Part shown: piece after piece, positions 10,486-21,207 of the stretch
Layout of the letters: every line of letters begins with the position of its first letter
Numbering within the stretch: position 1 is the first letter of the stretch
Source: Rhizophagus irregularis
Taxonomy: Eukaryota; Glomeromycota; Glomeromycetes; Glomerales; Glomeraceae
DNA length: 64,000 bases
Assembly: GCF_026210795.1 (NCBI RefSeq)
Contig: NC_089433.1
Coordinates: forward strand, 1,054,001-1,118,000
Direction of reading: 5' to 3'
Translations under genes and position numbers: made by a program
Notes under the pieces: generated by a model
Told to the model about the DNA's origin: nothing
Database searches by the model: none
What the model saw: only the letters and a program-made list of their open reading frames with translations

Positions 10486-12300
10486 TATGATTAAACAATT
10501 AACGAAAAAACATTGTAGATACAAATATTAAAAAAAGAATAAAAATATATTATGTTACAAATCTACATTTCTTTTTGAAGCAATTACCTGGGGTGGAGTT
10601 AGATACTAGAATAAAAAAAATTTTGATTATTTCTTGAACAGGTTCATAATTTGTCAGTATTAGGAAATTTGTTTGTTAAATCTTTACATTTAAATTTAAT
10701 AAAATATATTATCCTATCATATGAGACTCTTATAAAAAAATGCTGGAAGTCCCATAAAAGGAATATTTAGAAAAATGCTATTAAAAATAACTTGAATTGT
10801 TCAAATTTGTCATCCAAAATTTTAGAATTTGTTCAGTATGAAAGTCCCATCGTGAAAAAATCCTAGACATATTTCAGATATTTCTGTTAATAAAGTAATA
10901 TAAAAAGCATAACTGTGGCATGTGGAAGTTTGTGAAAGTGAAGGAAAGTGGAAATTAATAAATTAGAGTAATTATTTTATTAAAATAGAATGTAATATTA
11001 ATTTAACAATAAATTTATTCAATTTCAATTTATTAAAATATATTAATTTAAAAATAAACTATGTCATCACCTAATGTTTCATATTTTCTGCAAGTTTTGT
11101 TTTAAAAGATTTTATAACTATTGTAAAGAAAATAAGCTAACTTTTATTTTTAAAAAAAAATTTGTATTCTTGGTATTTGGTAATGTAGACGCAAAAAAAA
11201 GCTTAAATAACAGCTTAAATGCGATAAATATTTAAATAGATCAGTTGCCACAAACTGCGCCATATGTAACAAAATCACTAGCTTTTTTGATGGTGTTACT
11301 GGAGAAGATGTATCTTACATTCATTTATTAAAAGTTTTAGATATTACTACATATAAAAACAACTTTTATTAGAAATTTATTCGTTATAAAAAATTGAATA
11401 TTGTCAAATAAAAAAATAAATAAATAAACAAATCTAATAATACTTATTAAATATAATATGTATTTTTTTTTATTACAATCTCATTAATTATATATCACAA
11501 AATTATACTACATATATATTTTAATTCATTTTGGATCTAAAATTATTAATTCCACAATTTGCCATCGGACTCTCGACGAAGTTCTTCCATTACTTCTACT
11601 TCGCCAGCCTCTCAACCATTAATGACATTGCGTTTGTAAAACGGAAAGTCACTTTTATTGATGAAACAAAATAAAATGGATGACCGTTTGATTCTTAAGT
11701 AGTAGTAGCATTATTTAAAATTTAAATTTATAAAAAAATTATTGCATCGTATTTCTATATTTACTATAAATATTTTTATCGTCAGCTCAATAGGATCATG
11801 CAGATTTTCATAAACCGATATTATTAGGAATATTAATAATACATGATTGATATAATAAAGTGGAGCAAAAAATATGTTGTAATTCCGTGTAAATTAAATT
11901 CTATAGGAAAAGTTTAAATGAAGTTATCGTTCAGCCCAATAGAATCATACAGATTTTCATCGACCGATATTTTCATTAGCCATAGCAATAACACATGATT
12001 GATATAATAAAGTGGAGTAAAAAAATGGCGTAAATGAAATATTTTGTAGGTAAAGTTTAAATAAAGCTATAAAGTGGATTAAAAATGAAATTTATAGAAA
12101 GCTTATTTATGATGTTATTAATTAATGCATGATCAAAAACGTCAGAACGATAACACACTTACGTGGCCCATTTTCATCCATCAATAATTCGGTCCTGTGA
12201 CCGTTATAAAGTGGATTGAAAAAATTGTAAATATCCGACAGGATGATCGGAACTTAAATTTACATACAATATCAGATATATAAATTTCTGTGTTTTTTTT
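10486..12300. other. Gene-poor AT-rich spacer
   Basis: No intact gene seen. A short open stretch near 11240-11370 (with a CAICNK Cys pair) is not recognisable. The ~150-bp tandem duplication at 11778-12075 is listed separately. Confidence 0.5.
11778..12075. repeat. Diverged tandem duplication, ~147-bp period
   Basis: Copies start at about 11778 and 11925. Both run through TCAGCYCAATAGRATCAT, CAGATTTTCAT, ACATGATTGATATAATAAAG and AAAGTTTAAAT. The ATAAAGTGGA word recurs again at about 12068 and 12206, suggesting further truncated copies. Confidence 0.75.
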
Positions 12301-12309
12301 TAATGATAC

Positions 12310-12655
12310 TGACTATAATGTATGATGATAAATTTTTAAAGTTGGCAACGACCCTCACATAAAAAAATTTCGCGCACATAAAAGAATATTATCAACTGAT
12401 GTTAACAAAAAGAAATGATGGAATTTTTTCACCTTAAATCCATTAAATTACAAATATTTTACCTGAAATTTTTCAAATAATCTTGAGGTACAAGAGAATT
12501 AAAATTAGAAATTTGGTATAAACAAAAAAATAATTAATTATTAAATTTTTTTTAGGTATATCAATGGAAGGAGGCTTTCTTTAGAGGAATGCAATACTCC
12601 AGACATTGTTCAAATCTTGATCGCTTTGTCTTCAAGCACTAAATCCTTATGAACA
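12310..12655 (+). pseudogene. BTB-domain relic with a fossil intron
   Basis: From about 12340 the plus strand reads VGNDPHIKKFRAHKRIL, then after a gap STDVNKKKNDGIF. This matches the BTB core of the lectin-BTB-TLDc genes (VGDNPHVKTFHAHMVIL, STNKKNNDG). A frameshift follows, then an intron-like gap (about 12487-12555, GT...AG), then RYINGRRLSLEECNTPDIVQ, matching the start of their last exon (RYIYSGKLSLKEIDPSNIIK). The intron falls at the same codon and phase as in the intact genes. The frame then stops. Upstream, NDTDYNV is a faint match to DDDEYYDV. The lectin part is not recognisable. This is an old, non-functional copy. Confidence 0.8.
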
Positions 12656-13023
12656 CTGAAATTAAAATTGTTTTACTTCTAGAATAAATAAAGTTTGAGC
12701 TGAAAAAAGAGTGAAACCACGCAAGGAAAAACAAAATTTATATCCATATTATTAGAATATCTAATAAGTACAAATTAATAAATACGAATTATTAATTCAC
12801 ATCTTAAATAAAATTTTAAAATATCTCTAAAATTTTAAATCCACTGCCAAGAATTTCATTTACAAAAATGTAACAGCATTAAGTCTGTCTATCATTATAT
12901 CCTTTATAAATAAGAATTTGACAAACGTGATTAGCGTGATTAATAATTATCAAAAAGAAGCCAAGATTTGGTCTCATATAGATAGAACTTTAATTATTTT
13001 ATTTAACAGGAAATTATTTATAT

Positions 13024-13610
13024 TTAGCTTCTTATTATTTGAAATACTTAATAATCTTCTATTGAAAATTTATTTACAGTGTCTCTTATATTTCTCTCAT
13101 ACTTCACTTCTATACAATAAAAAATTATTATTTCTATTTAAGACCTTGGCCGAAATGCGGACCACACGTATCACTATAATCTAATACAAATTCTGCATCT
13201 CATATATTAGTACTTAAAATTGCATCTTTAATATTCTTATTTTTAAAAGAAAAAATAAAACTTTCATTAGTATAACACCATTTGTCAGTAGTTTCCCACT
13301 TCATAGGATTATATCCACCAAGAATTTCTTAGTTTCCTTTTACTTTAATAAATGTAACGGTATTAGCTATGCCACCACATAATTCATGAAATTTTTTAGG
13401 AGTAAATCCTCCTTTTAATAATAATTCAAATTTGTATGGTAAATATAATTCCTCATAATTATCATCATTTATAACTAGTACTTTATAAACCCATTATTAA
13501 ATGGTTGAAATAATATTAGAATCAACAATTTGGGTATCAATAATTTGGGAATCAACAATCTTAATTTCATCATTCTTAATATTCTTATTTTTCTTGGACA
13601 TAAAACATTA
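13024..13610 (-). pseudogene. TLDc-domain relic
   Basis: Read on the minus strand, about 13600-13024 gives a recognisable TLDc domain: FELLLKGGFTPKKFHELCGG, a short gap, EILGGYNPMKWETTDKW, SFIFSFKNKNIKDAILS, DTCGPHFGQG and, after a frame change, KYERNIRDTVNKFSIEDY. At least four in-frame stops interrupt it, including TAA TAA before WVYK, TAA before EILGG, and TGA before DAEF. It runs opposite to the BTB relic at 12310-12655, so they are not simply two halves of one gene in place. Confidence 0.88.
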
Positions 13611-13659
13611 TATTTTGACACACCGGTTCCAAATAAGAATTCAATAAATCTTTCATTTG

Positions 13660-14380
13660 CCCCCCCATGATACCATCAAAACTCAATATAATTGTTGAAC
13701 TTTTTGCGAGAATTTCTAGATAAACTAAAAAATTCAATTAAAAGCAAACAGTGTTGTAAAAAATTTTCATCATTTTGGAATCATCATCTGCCCAAGTTTT
13801 AGGATCCAGAATGAGAGTTGGATTTTGTGCAAGACCCTATTTAATACATATTCCACACTTCGATTTCTTTTCTATGTAAATCATCAGTTCCTTTTCGCTA
13901 ACTAGGAAAACGGCAACTAAGGGTCGCAGTATGCATGCGACCCACAATTTCATAAGAACACTTCAGGGGTTCAAAAAGGAATGTGAAGATGATTTAAAAA
14001 GGAAATAGTTGTGATTTTTGTGAAGGACGTTTTGCATGAAATAAACAAATTTTGCATTTTCGTCTAAAAATTGTTGTTTTTTAGCTGTTTATACTTTATT
14101 TCCTTAGATTAAATTGTTCCAAATTTATTGTCTTGGTGTTAAATTTTATATTTCTTAAATAAATGGACATTTTTTACAGTCTCTATTAAAAGATCATTTG
14201 AATAATAATATATTATTTTGGGTCATAGTATCCAACTTAAAATAAGCTAAAATACAAATTTTTTATATCCTGTTTAAGTTTTGTATGTTAGTTAATAATT
14301 TCATGATATTACAACTTAACCAATACTAAATATAATATTTTGATTTATTTTCAGAAAATAGGAATACAAAAAACCTTGAT
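13660..14380. other. Spacer with no recognised gene
   Basis: AT-rich sequence between the TLDc relic and the MITE. I see no domain, RNA gene or repeat I can name. Confidence 0.45.
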
Positions 14381-14383
14381 CAA

Positions 14384-14637
14384 TAATCATGATAGGACCC
14401 CGAACAATATATAAATAGGTCATAGGAAATTGGCAAAAATTTACTATTAGCTCTACGCATTTTTTCAGGGCCGGAATTATGATAATGTCAGTCAGTTACT
14501 AAATAAAGTAATATATTTCTTACCAACGTTATCAAAATTTATCTAAAAAAGGAAAGATTTTCATGATTATTTTAGCCTATTCTACGCGTTATTTCTTGTT
14601 ACCTATTTCAGTATTGCTCGGGGTCCTATCATGATTA
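14384..14637. mobile_element. 254-bp MITE with ~34-bp terminal inverted repeats and TA ends
   Basis: The left end begins ATCATGATAGGACCCCGA at 14386, and the right end is its exact inverse finishing at 14635-14636. The inverted match continues to AATAGG, with about 30 of 34 positions identical. TA dinucleotides at 14384-14385 and 14636-14637 flank both ends, as expected for a Tc1/mariner-type TA target duplication. The interior is non-coding. Close arm identity suggests fairly recent activity. Confidence 0.88.
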
Positions 14638-14891
14638 CCCATCATTTCAAGACAGGTATTAGATGTAATGGTTCTGTTCTTTAAGGCTGGACTATATTTC
14701 TATCTCCTCCCTAGGGTTAGGGCAATATTTTTTTAATGTTTGAAGTTTGGAATTGGATATTAAACTTAAATATTCTAAATAAACATAATTATCATACTTG
14801 TATCAATATATGCTAATAATAATGAATTAATGATTTCTATATACAGTAATAATTGATAAATAATCCAACAAATGAAGAATAATTAATTGAA

Positions 14892-17800
14892 TTAATGATG
14901 ATCATCAATCATACAATCAAACCCCTGAGACCCTTCTTGAATTGAAGTTTCAGTATAATATGCTTGTGAATTAGAATAAGATTGAGTAATACTAGAAGTA
15001 TTTGCTTGTTTTTGCATTAATGATTTATTTGCTTCTACAAATTCAAGCATATCATTTCTTAACTGATTGTCAATATCAGGTATTTCATATTGATACTTGT
15101 CATCCCTATTTACTTCATAATATCTATTAATATATTTAATCCATTCGGATATAATATTTTCAAGCATAATTATAGTTGGTCTATTGGAAGGATTTAAATC
15201 CCAACATTTTTCCATTAAATCTGAATAACATTTTGGAGTATTTTCTACAATTTTAGGACGTTTCCCTTTATAAACACTTAAGATAAGGTCATGATCATGT
15301 CCTTCATGGTCAAATGGAGGGATGCCTGATGTAAATTCCCACATTATCATTGAAAAGCTATAAATATCACTTGCTGAAGTATAGGGTTTTTTCCTTAATA
15401 TTTCAGGTGCCATATAAGGCAAAACTCCATAAATTTCATTATTATCATTATCAGCATTTTGTAAATCACTTATAGGTTTACATAATCCTAAATCAATAAC
15501 AAATAATTCATTGTAATTATCTGATATTAAAATATTACCATCATGAAAGTCACCATGAGTTAAATTTGATTCATGAATTACTTTAAGTCCTAATATAATT
15601 TTTTTCAATAATTGTAACTTATCTTGCCATTTGAATTTAATTATATCAGATAAACATTTTCTCAAACTTCCTTCTTTTGCATAACTCATTACTATTAAAT
15701 AATTTAAATTATTTGGATCTTGGGTAAATCCAAAGAACTGTATAAATTTTGAAAATGATTTTTTCTGACAATTATAATGATATTTCCACTATGTAAATAA
15801 CAAAAAATTATTAATCTTTTGCACAAAGAATTAAAATATGCTATTAAATATAAATACTATACCTCATTCAGAAATTCATTATTTAAACTTGATGAATTAT
15901 TAAGTTTTTTAAGAATAACCTCATAATATGTTTGTCTATTCCATTGTTGTTTGTCAAAATTCCAACTAAAAATAGGTCCATCTGACCAGATAGCTTTATG
16001 AATTTCACAGAATCCTCCTTTGTCATAATACTTAATATTTGACAATTCATTATAAGGTATCCACTCTAAAATTTCGTAACTATTTTTAGCATTTAGTTGT
16101 GCTTCTTGAATAAATTTATTAATAAATTCATTTTTACTAGTCCATTTTGAAAAATCTTGTTGAAATTGCTTAGCATTACATTGTTGACACCATTGGTAAT
16201 TATTATTTGGTTGCTTGCATTCATTACAAAATTCAACGCCATTTTTATGGTTCATTTTATTGCTTTCTACTGCTTTTTGATGCCAATAAAAGGCCCTTTC
16301 TAAATTCTTTTCTGTTCCTTCTCCATTATAATAATAATTAGCTAAATTGCACATTGCATCAATTTGACCGTTTTCTGCTGCTTTTTGACACCAACGAAAG
16401 GCTTTTTCAAAATTCTTTTCTGTTCCTTCTCCATTTCTATAATATATAGCTAACTTATACATTGCATCAATTTGACCTGTTTCAGCTGCTTTTTGATACC
16501 AATGAAAGGCTTTTTCTAAATTCTTTTCTGTTCCTTCTCCATTATGATAGTGATTGGCTAAATTAAACATTGCAATAATATGATCTTTTTTTGCTGCTTT
16601 TTGATACCAATAAAAAGCTTTTTCAAAATTCTTTTCTGCTCCTTTTCCATTTCTATAATATACAGCTAAATTATACATTGCATCAATTTGACCTTTTTCT
16701 GCTGCTTTTTGACACCAGTAAAAGGCTTTTTCAAAATTCATTTCTGCTCCTTTTCCATTATAATAGTGATTGGCTAAATTAAACATTGCAATAATATGAT
16801 CTTTTTCTGCTGCTTCTTGACACCAATAAAAAGCCTTTTCAAAGTCCTTTTCTGTTCCTTCTCCATTTCTATAACAAGCAGCTAAATTAAATATTGCATC
16901 AATATGACCTTTTTTTGCTGCTTTTTGACACCAATAAAAGGATTTTTCTAAATTCTTTTCAGTTTCTTCTCCATTTCTATAATATGCAACTAAATTATAC
17001 ATTGCATGAATTTGACCGTTTTCCGCTGCTTTTTGATACCAATAAAAAGCTTTTTTAAAATTCTTTTCTGTTCCTTTTCCATTATAATAATAATTAGCTA
17101 AATTAAACATTGCAATAGTATGATCTTTTTCTGCTGCTTTTTGATACCAATAAAGGGCTTTTTCTAAATTCTTTTCTGTTTCTACTCCATCCCTATAATA
17201 TGCAGCTAAATTACACATTGCATCAATTTGACCTTTTTCTGCTGCTTTTTGACACCAATAAAAGGCTTTTTCAAAATTCTTTTCTGTTCCTTCTCCATTA
17301 TAATAGTGATTAGCTAAATTAAACATTGCAATAATATGATCTTTTTCTGCTGCTTTTTGATACCAATAAAAAGCTTTTTCAAAATTCTTTTCTGTTTCTT
17401 CTTCATTTCTAAAATATACAGCTAAATTATACATTGCATCAATTTGACCTTTTTCTGCTGCTTTTTGACACCAATAAAAGACTTTCTCAAAATTCTTTTC
17501 TGTTCCTTCTCCATTTCTATAATATACAGCTAAATTATACATTGCATCAATTTGACCGTTTTCTGCTGCTTTTTGATACCAATAAAAGGCTTTTTCTAAA
17601 TTCTTTTCTGTTCCCTCTCCATTATAATAGTAATTAGCCAAATTAAACATTGCAATAATATGATCTTTTTCTGCTGCTTTTTGATACCAATAAAAAGCTT
17701 TTTCAACATTCTTTTCTGTTTCTTCTCCATTTCTATAATATATAGCTAAAATATACATTGCATCAATTTGACCGTTTTCTGCTGCTTTTTGACACCAATA

Positions 17801-18190
17801 AAATGCTTTTTCAAAATTCTTTTCTGTTTCTTCTCCATTTCTATAATATACAGCTAAATTATACATTGCATCAATTTGACCTTTTTCTGCTGCTTTTTGA
17901 CACCAATAATATGCTTTTTTAAAATCCTTTTCTATTCCTTCTCCATTTCTATAACATGCAGATAAATATAACATTGCATTAATATGATCATTTTCTGCTG
18001 CTTTTTTACACCAATAAAAAGCTTTTTCAAAATTCTTTTCTGTCTCTACTCCATTTTTATAATATGCAACTAAATTACACATTGCGTCAATTTGACCTTT
18101 TTCTGCTGCTTTTTGATACCAATAAAAGGCTCTTTCAAAATTCTTTGCTGTTCCTTTTCCATTAAAATAGTGATTTGCTAAATTAAACAT
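14892..18190 (-). CDS. Sel1-repeat protein kinase (TKL-like), two exons, damaged at the 5' side
   Basis: Exon 1 is 18190-15863 and exon 2 is 15788-14892, joined by a 74-bp GT-AG intron in phase 0. About seventeen Sel1 repeats of 36 aa are followed by a Cys-rich linker (CNECKQPNNNYQWCQQC) and a kinase domain. Kinase motifs: glycine loop YYDKGGFCEIHKA, VILKK with the ATP lysine, NEFLNEV with a likely alpha-C Glu, catalytic loop HGDFHDGNIL, IDLG in place of DFG, MAPEIL, and SDIYSFSMIMWE. It should therefore be catalytically competent. The tail of about 90 residues is Q/S/N-rich. The ATG at 18190 is only the first after an in-frame TGA (18262-18260). Repeats of the same kind continue upstream without a break into the next gene, so this is probably the 3' part of a longer gene. 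Confidence 0.85.
15789..15862 (-). other. Intron splitting the kinase N-lobe
   Basis: Minus-strand donor GAG|GTATAG at 15863/15862 and acceptor CATAG|TGG at 15789/15788. Without splicing, the kinase stops after LNEV. With it, the frame runs NEFLNEV-WKYHYNC and then FIQFFGFTQDPNNLNYLIVM, the expected strands before the hinge. Confidence 0.88.
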
Positions 18191-18411
18191 TGCAATAATA
18201 TGATTATTTTCTGATGCTTTTTGATACCAATGAAAGGCTTTTTCAAAATTCTTTTCTGTTCACTCTCCATTTCTATAATATATAGCTAAATTATACATTG
18301 CATCAATTTGACCTTTTTCTGCTGCTTTTTGATACCAATAAAATGCTTTTTCAAAATTCTTTTCTGTTCCTTTCCCATTTCTATAATATACAGCTAAATT
18401 ATACATTGCAT
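18191..18411 (-). pseudogene. Sel1 repeats between two lesions
   Basis: This stretch still encodes about two Sel1 units of the same kind as both neighbours, but is closed to translation. On its 3' side is a TGA at 18262-18260 (GGAGAGTGAACA where neighbouring units have GGAGAAGGAACA). On its 5' side the upstream frame is lost by a single-base deletion in a T run at 18455-18458 (four T where most units have five). It links 18412-21207 with 14892-18190 as one former reading frame. Confidence 0.85.
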
Positions 18412-21100
18412 CTATTTGACCTTTTTCTGCTGCTTTTTGCCACCAATGAAATGCTTTTCTAAATTCTTTTCTATTCCTTCTCCATTATAATAGTGATTAG
18501 CTAAATTAAACATTGCAATAGTATGATCTTTTTCTGCTGCTTTTTGATACCAATGAAAGGCTTTTTTAAAACTCTTTTCTGTTCCTACTCCATTATAATA
18601 GTAATTAGCTAAATTATATACTGCATCAATTTGACCTTTTTCTGCTGCTTTTTGACACCAATAAAAGGCTTTTTCAAAATTCTTTTCAGTTTCTTCTCCA
18701 TTTCTATAATATGCAACTAAATTACACATTGCATCAATTTGACCTTTTTCTGCTGCTTCTTGACACCAATGAAAAGCTTTTTCAAAATTCTTTTCCGTTC
18801 CTACTTCATTATAATAGTGATTAGCTAAATTAAACATTGCAATAATATGATCTTTTTCTGCTGCTTTTTGACACCAATAAAATGCTTTTTCAAAGTCCTT
18901 TTCTGTTCCTTCTCCATTTCTATAACATGCAGCTAAATTAAATATTGCATCAATATGACCTTTTTCTGCTGCTTTTTGATACCAATAAAAAGCTTTTTCA
19001 AAATTCTTTTCTGTTTCTTCTCCATTTCTATAATATGCAATTAAATTGCACATTGCATCAATTTGACCTTTTTCTGCTGCTTTTTGATACCAATGAAAAG
19101 CTTTTTCAAAATTCTTTTCTGTTCCCTTTCCATTGTAATAGTAATTAGCTAAATTAAACATTGCAATAATATGATCTTTTTCTGCTGCTTTTTGATACCA
19201 ATAAAAAGCTTTTTCAAAATTCTTTTCTGTTTCTACTCCATCTCTATAATATACAGCTAAATTACACATTGCATCAATTTGACCGTTTTCTGCTGCTTTT
19301 TGATACCAGTAAAATGCTTTTTTAAAATTCTTTTCTGTTTCTTCTCCATTATGATAGTAATTAGCTAAATTAAACATTGCAATAGTATGATCTTTTTCTG
19401 CTGCTTTTTGATACCAATGAAAAGCTTTTTCAAAATTCTTTTCTGTTTTTTCTCCATTTCTATAATACACAGCTAAATTATACATTGCATCTATTTGACC
19501 TTTTTTTGCTGCTTTTTGACACCAATAAAAGGCTTTTTCAAAATTCTTTTCTGTTCCCTTTCCATTATAATAGTGATTTGCTAAATTAAACATTGCAATA
19601 ATATGATCTTTTTCGGCTGCTTTTTGACACCAATGAAAAGCTTTTTCAAAATTCTTTTCTGTTCCTTCTCCATTTCTATAACATGCGGCTAAATTAAATA
19701 TTGCATCAATATGACCTTTTTCTGCTGCTTTTTGACACCAATAAAAGGCTTTTTCTAAATTCTTTTCTCCATTTTTATAATATGCAACTAAATTATACAT
19801 TGCATCAATTTGACCTTTTTCTGCTGCTTTTTGATACCAATGAAAAGCTTTTTCAAAATTCTTTTCTATTCCCTTTCCATTATAGTAGTAATTAGCTAAA
19901 TTAAACATTGCAATAATATGATCGTTTTCTGCTGCTTTTTGATACCAATAAAAGGCTTTTTCAAAATTCTTTTCTGTTTCTACTCCATCTCTATTATATA
20001 CAGCTAAATTACACATTGCATCAACTTGACCTTTTTCTGCTGCTTTTTGATACCAATAAAAGGATTTTTCAAAATTCTTTTCTGTTCCTTCTCCATAATG
20101 ATAGTGATTGCCTAAATTAAACATTGCAATAATATGATCTTTTTCTGCTGCTTTTTGATACCAATAAAAGGATTTTTCAAAATTCTTTTCCATTTCTTCT
20201 CCATTTCTATAATATACAGCTAAATTATACATTGCATCAATTTGGCCTTTTTCTGCTGCTTTTTGATACCAATAAAAGGCTTTTTCGAAATTCTTTTCTG
20301 TTCCTTCTCCATTTCTATAATATACAGCTAAATTAAACATTGCATCAATTTGGCCTTTTTCTGCTGCTTTTTGACACCAATAAAAGGCTTTTTCAAAATT
20401 CTTTTCTGTTACTTCTCCATTATAATAGTAATTAGCTAAGTTAAACATTGCATCAATTTGTCCTTGTTCTGCTGCTTTTTGACACCAATAAAAGGCTTTT
20501 TCAAAATTCTTTTCTGTTCCTTCTCCATTATGATAGTGATTGGCTAAATTAAACATTGCAATAATATGATCTTTTTCTGCTGCTTTGTGATACCAATAAA
20601 AAGCTTTTTCAAAATTCTTTTCTGTTTCTTTTCCAATATAATAGTGATTAGCTATATTATACATTGCATCAATTTGACCCATTTCTGCTGCTTTTTGACA
20701 CCAATGAAAAGCTTTTTCAAAATTCTTTTCTATTCCCTCTCCATTATAATAGTAATTAGCTAAATTAAACATTGCATTAATTTGACCTTTTTCTGCTGCT
20801 TTTTGGCACCAATAAAAAGCCTTTTCAAAGTCCTTTTCAGTTCCTTCTCCATTTCTATAACATGCAGCTAAATTAAATATTGCATCAATATGACCTTTTT
20901 CTGCTGCTTTTTGACACCAATGAAAAGCTTTTTCAAAATTCTCTTCTGTTTTTTCTCCACTATAATAGTGATTAACTAAATTAAGCATTGCAATAATATG
21001 ATCTTTTTCCGCTGCTTTTTGATACCAATGAAAGGCCTTTTCAAAATTCTTTTCTGTTCCTTTTCCATTATTACAACAGTTTGCTAAACTAAACATTGCT
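18412..21100 (-). repeat. 108-bp coding tandem array with a higher-order period
   Basis: The DNA unit is 108 bp. Above it there is a longer period: the unit carrying CATCAATATGACC recurs at about 18948 and 19704, exactly 756 bp (seven units) apart, with the intervening unit types in the same order. Another copy lies near 20886, eleven units less a 12-bp deletion away. This implies block duplications of several units at once. Confidence 0.75.
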
Positions 21101-21207
21101 TCTTTATTTCCATTTTCTGCTAATTTTTCTAAAGAATTTATACATTCTTTACACCATAATTCTTCAGTAAAAGGTATATTGCAATATAAGCAATTTTCGG
21201 TGTTCAT
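18412..21207 (-). CDS. Sel1-repeat array protein, 931 aa, frameshifted at its C-terminus
   Basis: The ATG at 21207 opens a short Cys-containing start (CLYCNIPFTEELWCKEC, a possible zinc knuckle) followed by about 25 near-identical Sel1 repeats of 36 aa. Units alternate between types: KGQIDAM, KDHIIAM and KGHIDAIFNLAACYRNGEGT. The last eight or so residues (HFIGGKKQQKKVK) are out of frame relative to the repeats because of the lost base near 18456. Restoring that frame leads straight into more repeats and then, past one TGA, into the kinase gene. Its present product, if made, would be a Sel1 scaffold without a kinase. It is most likely the 5' part of one Sel1-kinase gene of about 6.3 kb. Because the repeats are so alike, an assembly or base-calling error is a real alternative. 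Confidence 0.85.
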   Translation of the reverse strand: MNTENCLYCNIPFTEELWCKECINSLEKLAENGNKEAMFSLANCCNNGKGTEKNFEKAFHWYQKAAEKDHIIAMLNLVNHYYSGEKTEENFEKAFHWCQKAAEKGHIDAIFNLAACYRNGEGTEKDFEKAFYWCQKAAEKGQINAMFNLANYYYNGEGIEKNFEKAFHWCQKAAEMGQIDAMYNIANHYYIGKETEKNFEKAFYWYHKAAEKDHIIAMFNLANHYHNGEGTEKNFEKAFYWCQKAAEQGQIDAMFNLANYYYNGEVTEKNFEKAFYWCQKAAEKGQIDAMFNLAVYYRNGEGTEKNFEKAFYWYQKAAEKGQIDAMYNLAVYYRNGEEMEKNFEKSFYWYQKAAEKDHIIAMFNLGNHYHYGEGTEKNFEKSFYWYQKAAEKGQVDAMCNLAVYNRDGVETEKNFEKAFYWYQKAAENDHIIAMFNLANYYYNGKGIEKNFEKAFHWYQKAAEKGQIDAMYNLVAYYKNGEKNLEKAFYWCQKAAEKGHIDAIFNLAACYRNGEGTEKNFEKAFHWCQKAAEKDHIIAMFNLANHYYNGKGTEKNFEKAFYWCQKAAKKGQIDAMYNLAVYYRNGEKTEKNFEKAFHWYQKAAEKDHTIAMFNLANYYHNGEETEKNFKKAFYWYQKAAENGQIDAMCNLAVYYRDGVETEKNFEKAFYWYQKAAEKDHIIAMFNLANYYYNGKGTEKNFEKAFHWYQKAAEKGQIDAMCNLIAYYRNGEETEKNFEKAFYWYQKAAEKGHIDAIFNLAACYRNGEGTEKDFEKAFYWCQKAAEKDHIIAMFNLANHYYNEVGTEKNFEKAFHWCQEAAEKGQIDAMCNLVAYYRNGEETEKNFEKAFYWCQKAAEKGQIDAVYNLANYYYNGVGTEKSFKKAFHWYQKAAEKDHTIAMFNLANHYYNGEGIEKNLEKHFIGGKKQQKKVK

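Noticed and set aside
14892-15689. Stand-alone 265-aa kinase gene starting at 15689
   Set aside because: It would lack the glycine loop and ATP lysine. A clear intron joins it to upstream exon 1, which carries them.
18191-18470. An intron that would remove the frameshift and stop in the Sel1 array
   Set aside because: No GTAAG/GTATG-like donor or pyrimidine-rich acceptor is found in suitable positions; the sequence is regular Sel1 coding repeat throughout.
16591-20763. Plus-strand open frames in the Sel1 array
   Set aside because: They are antisense images of the 108-bp repeat, recurring with its period.
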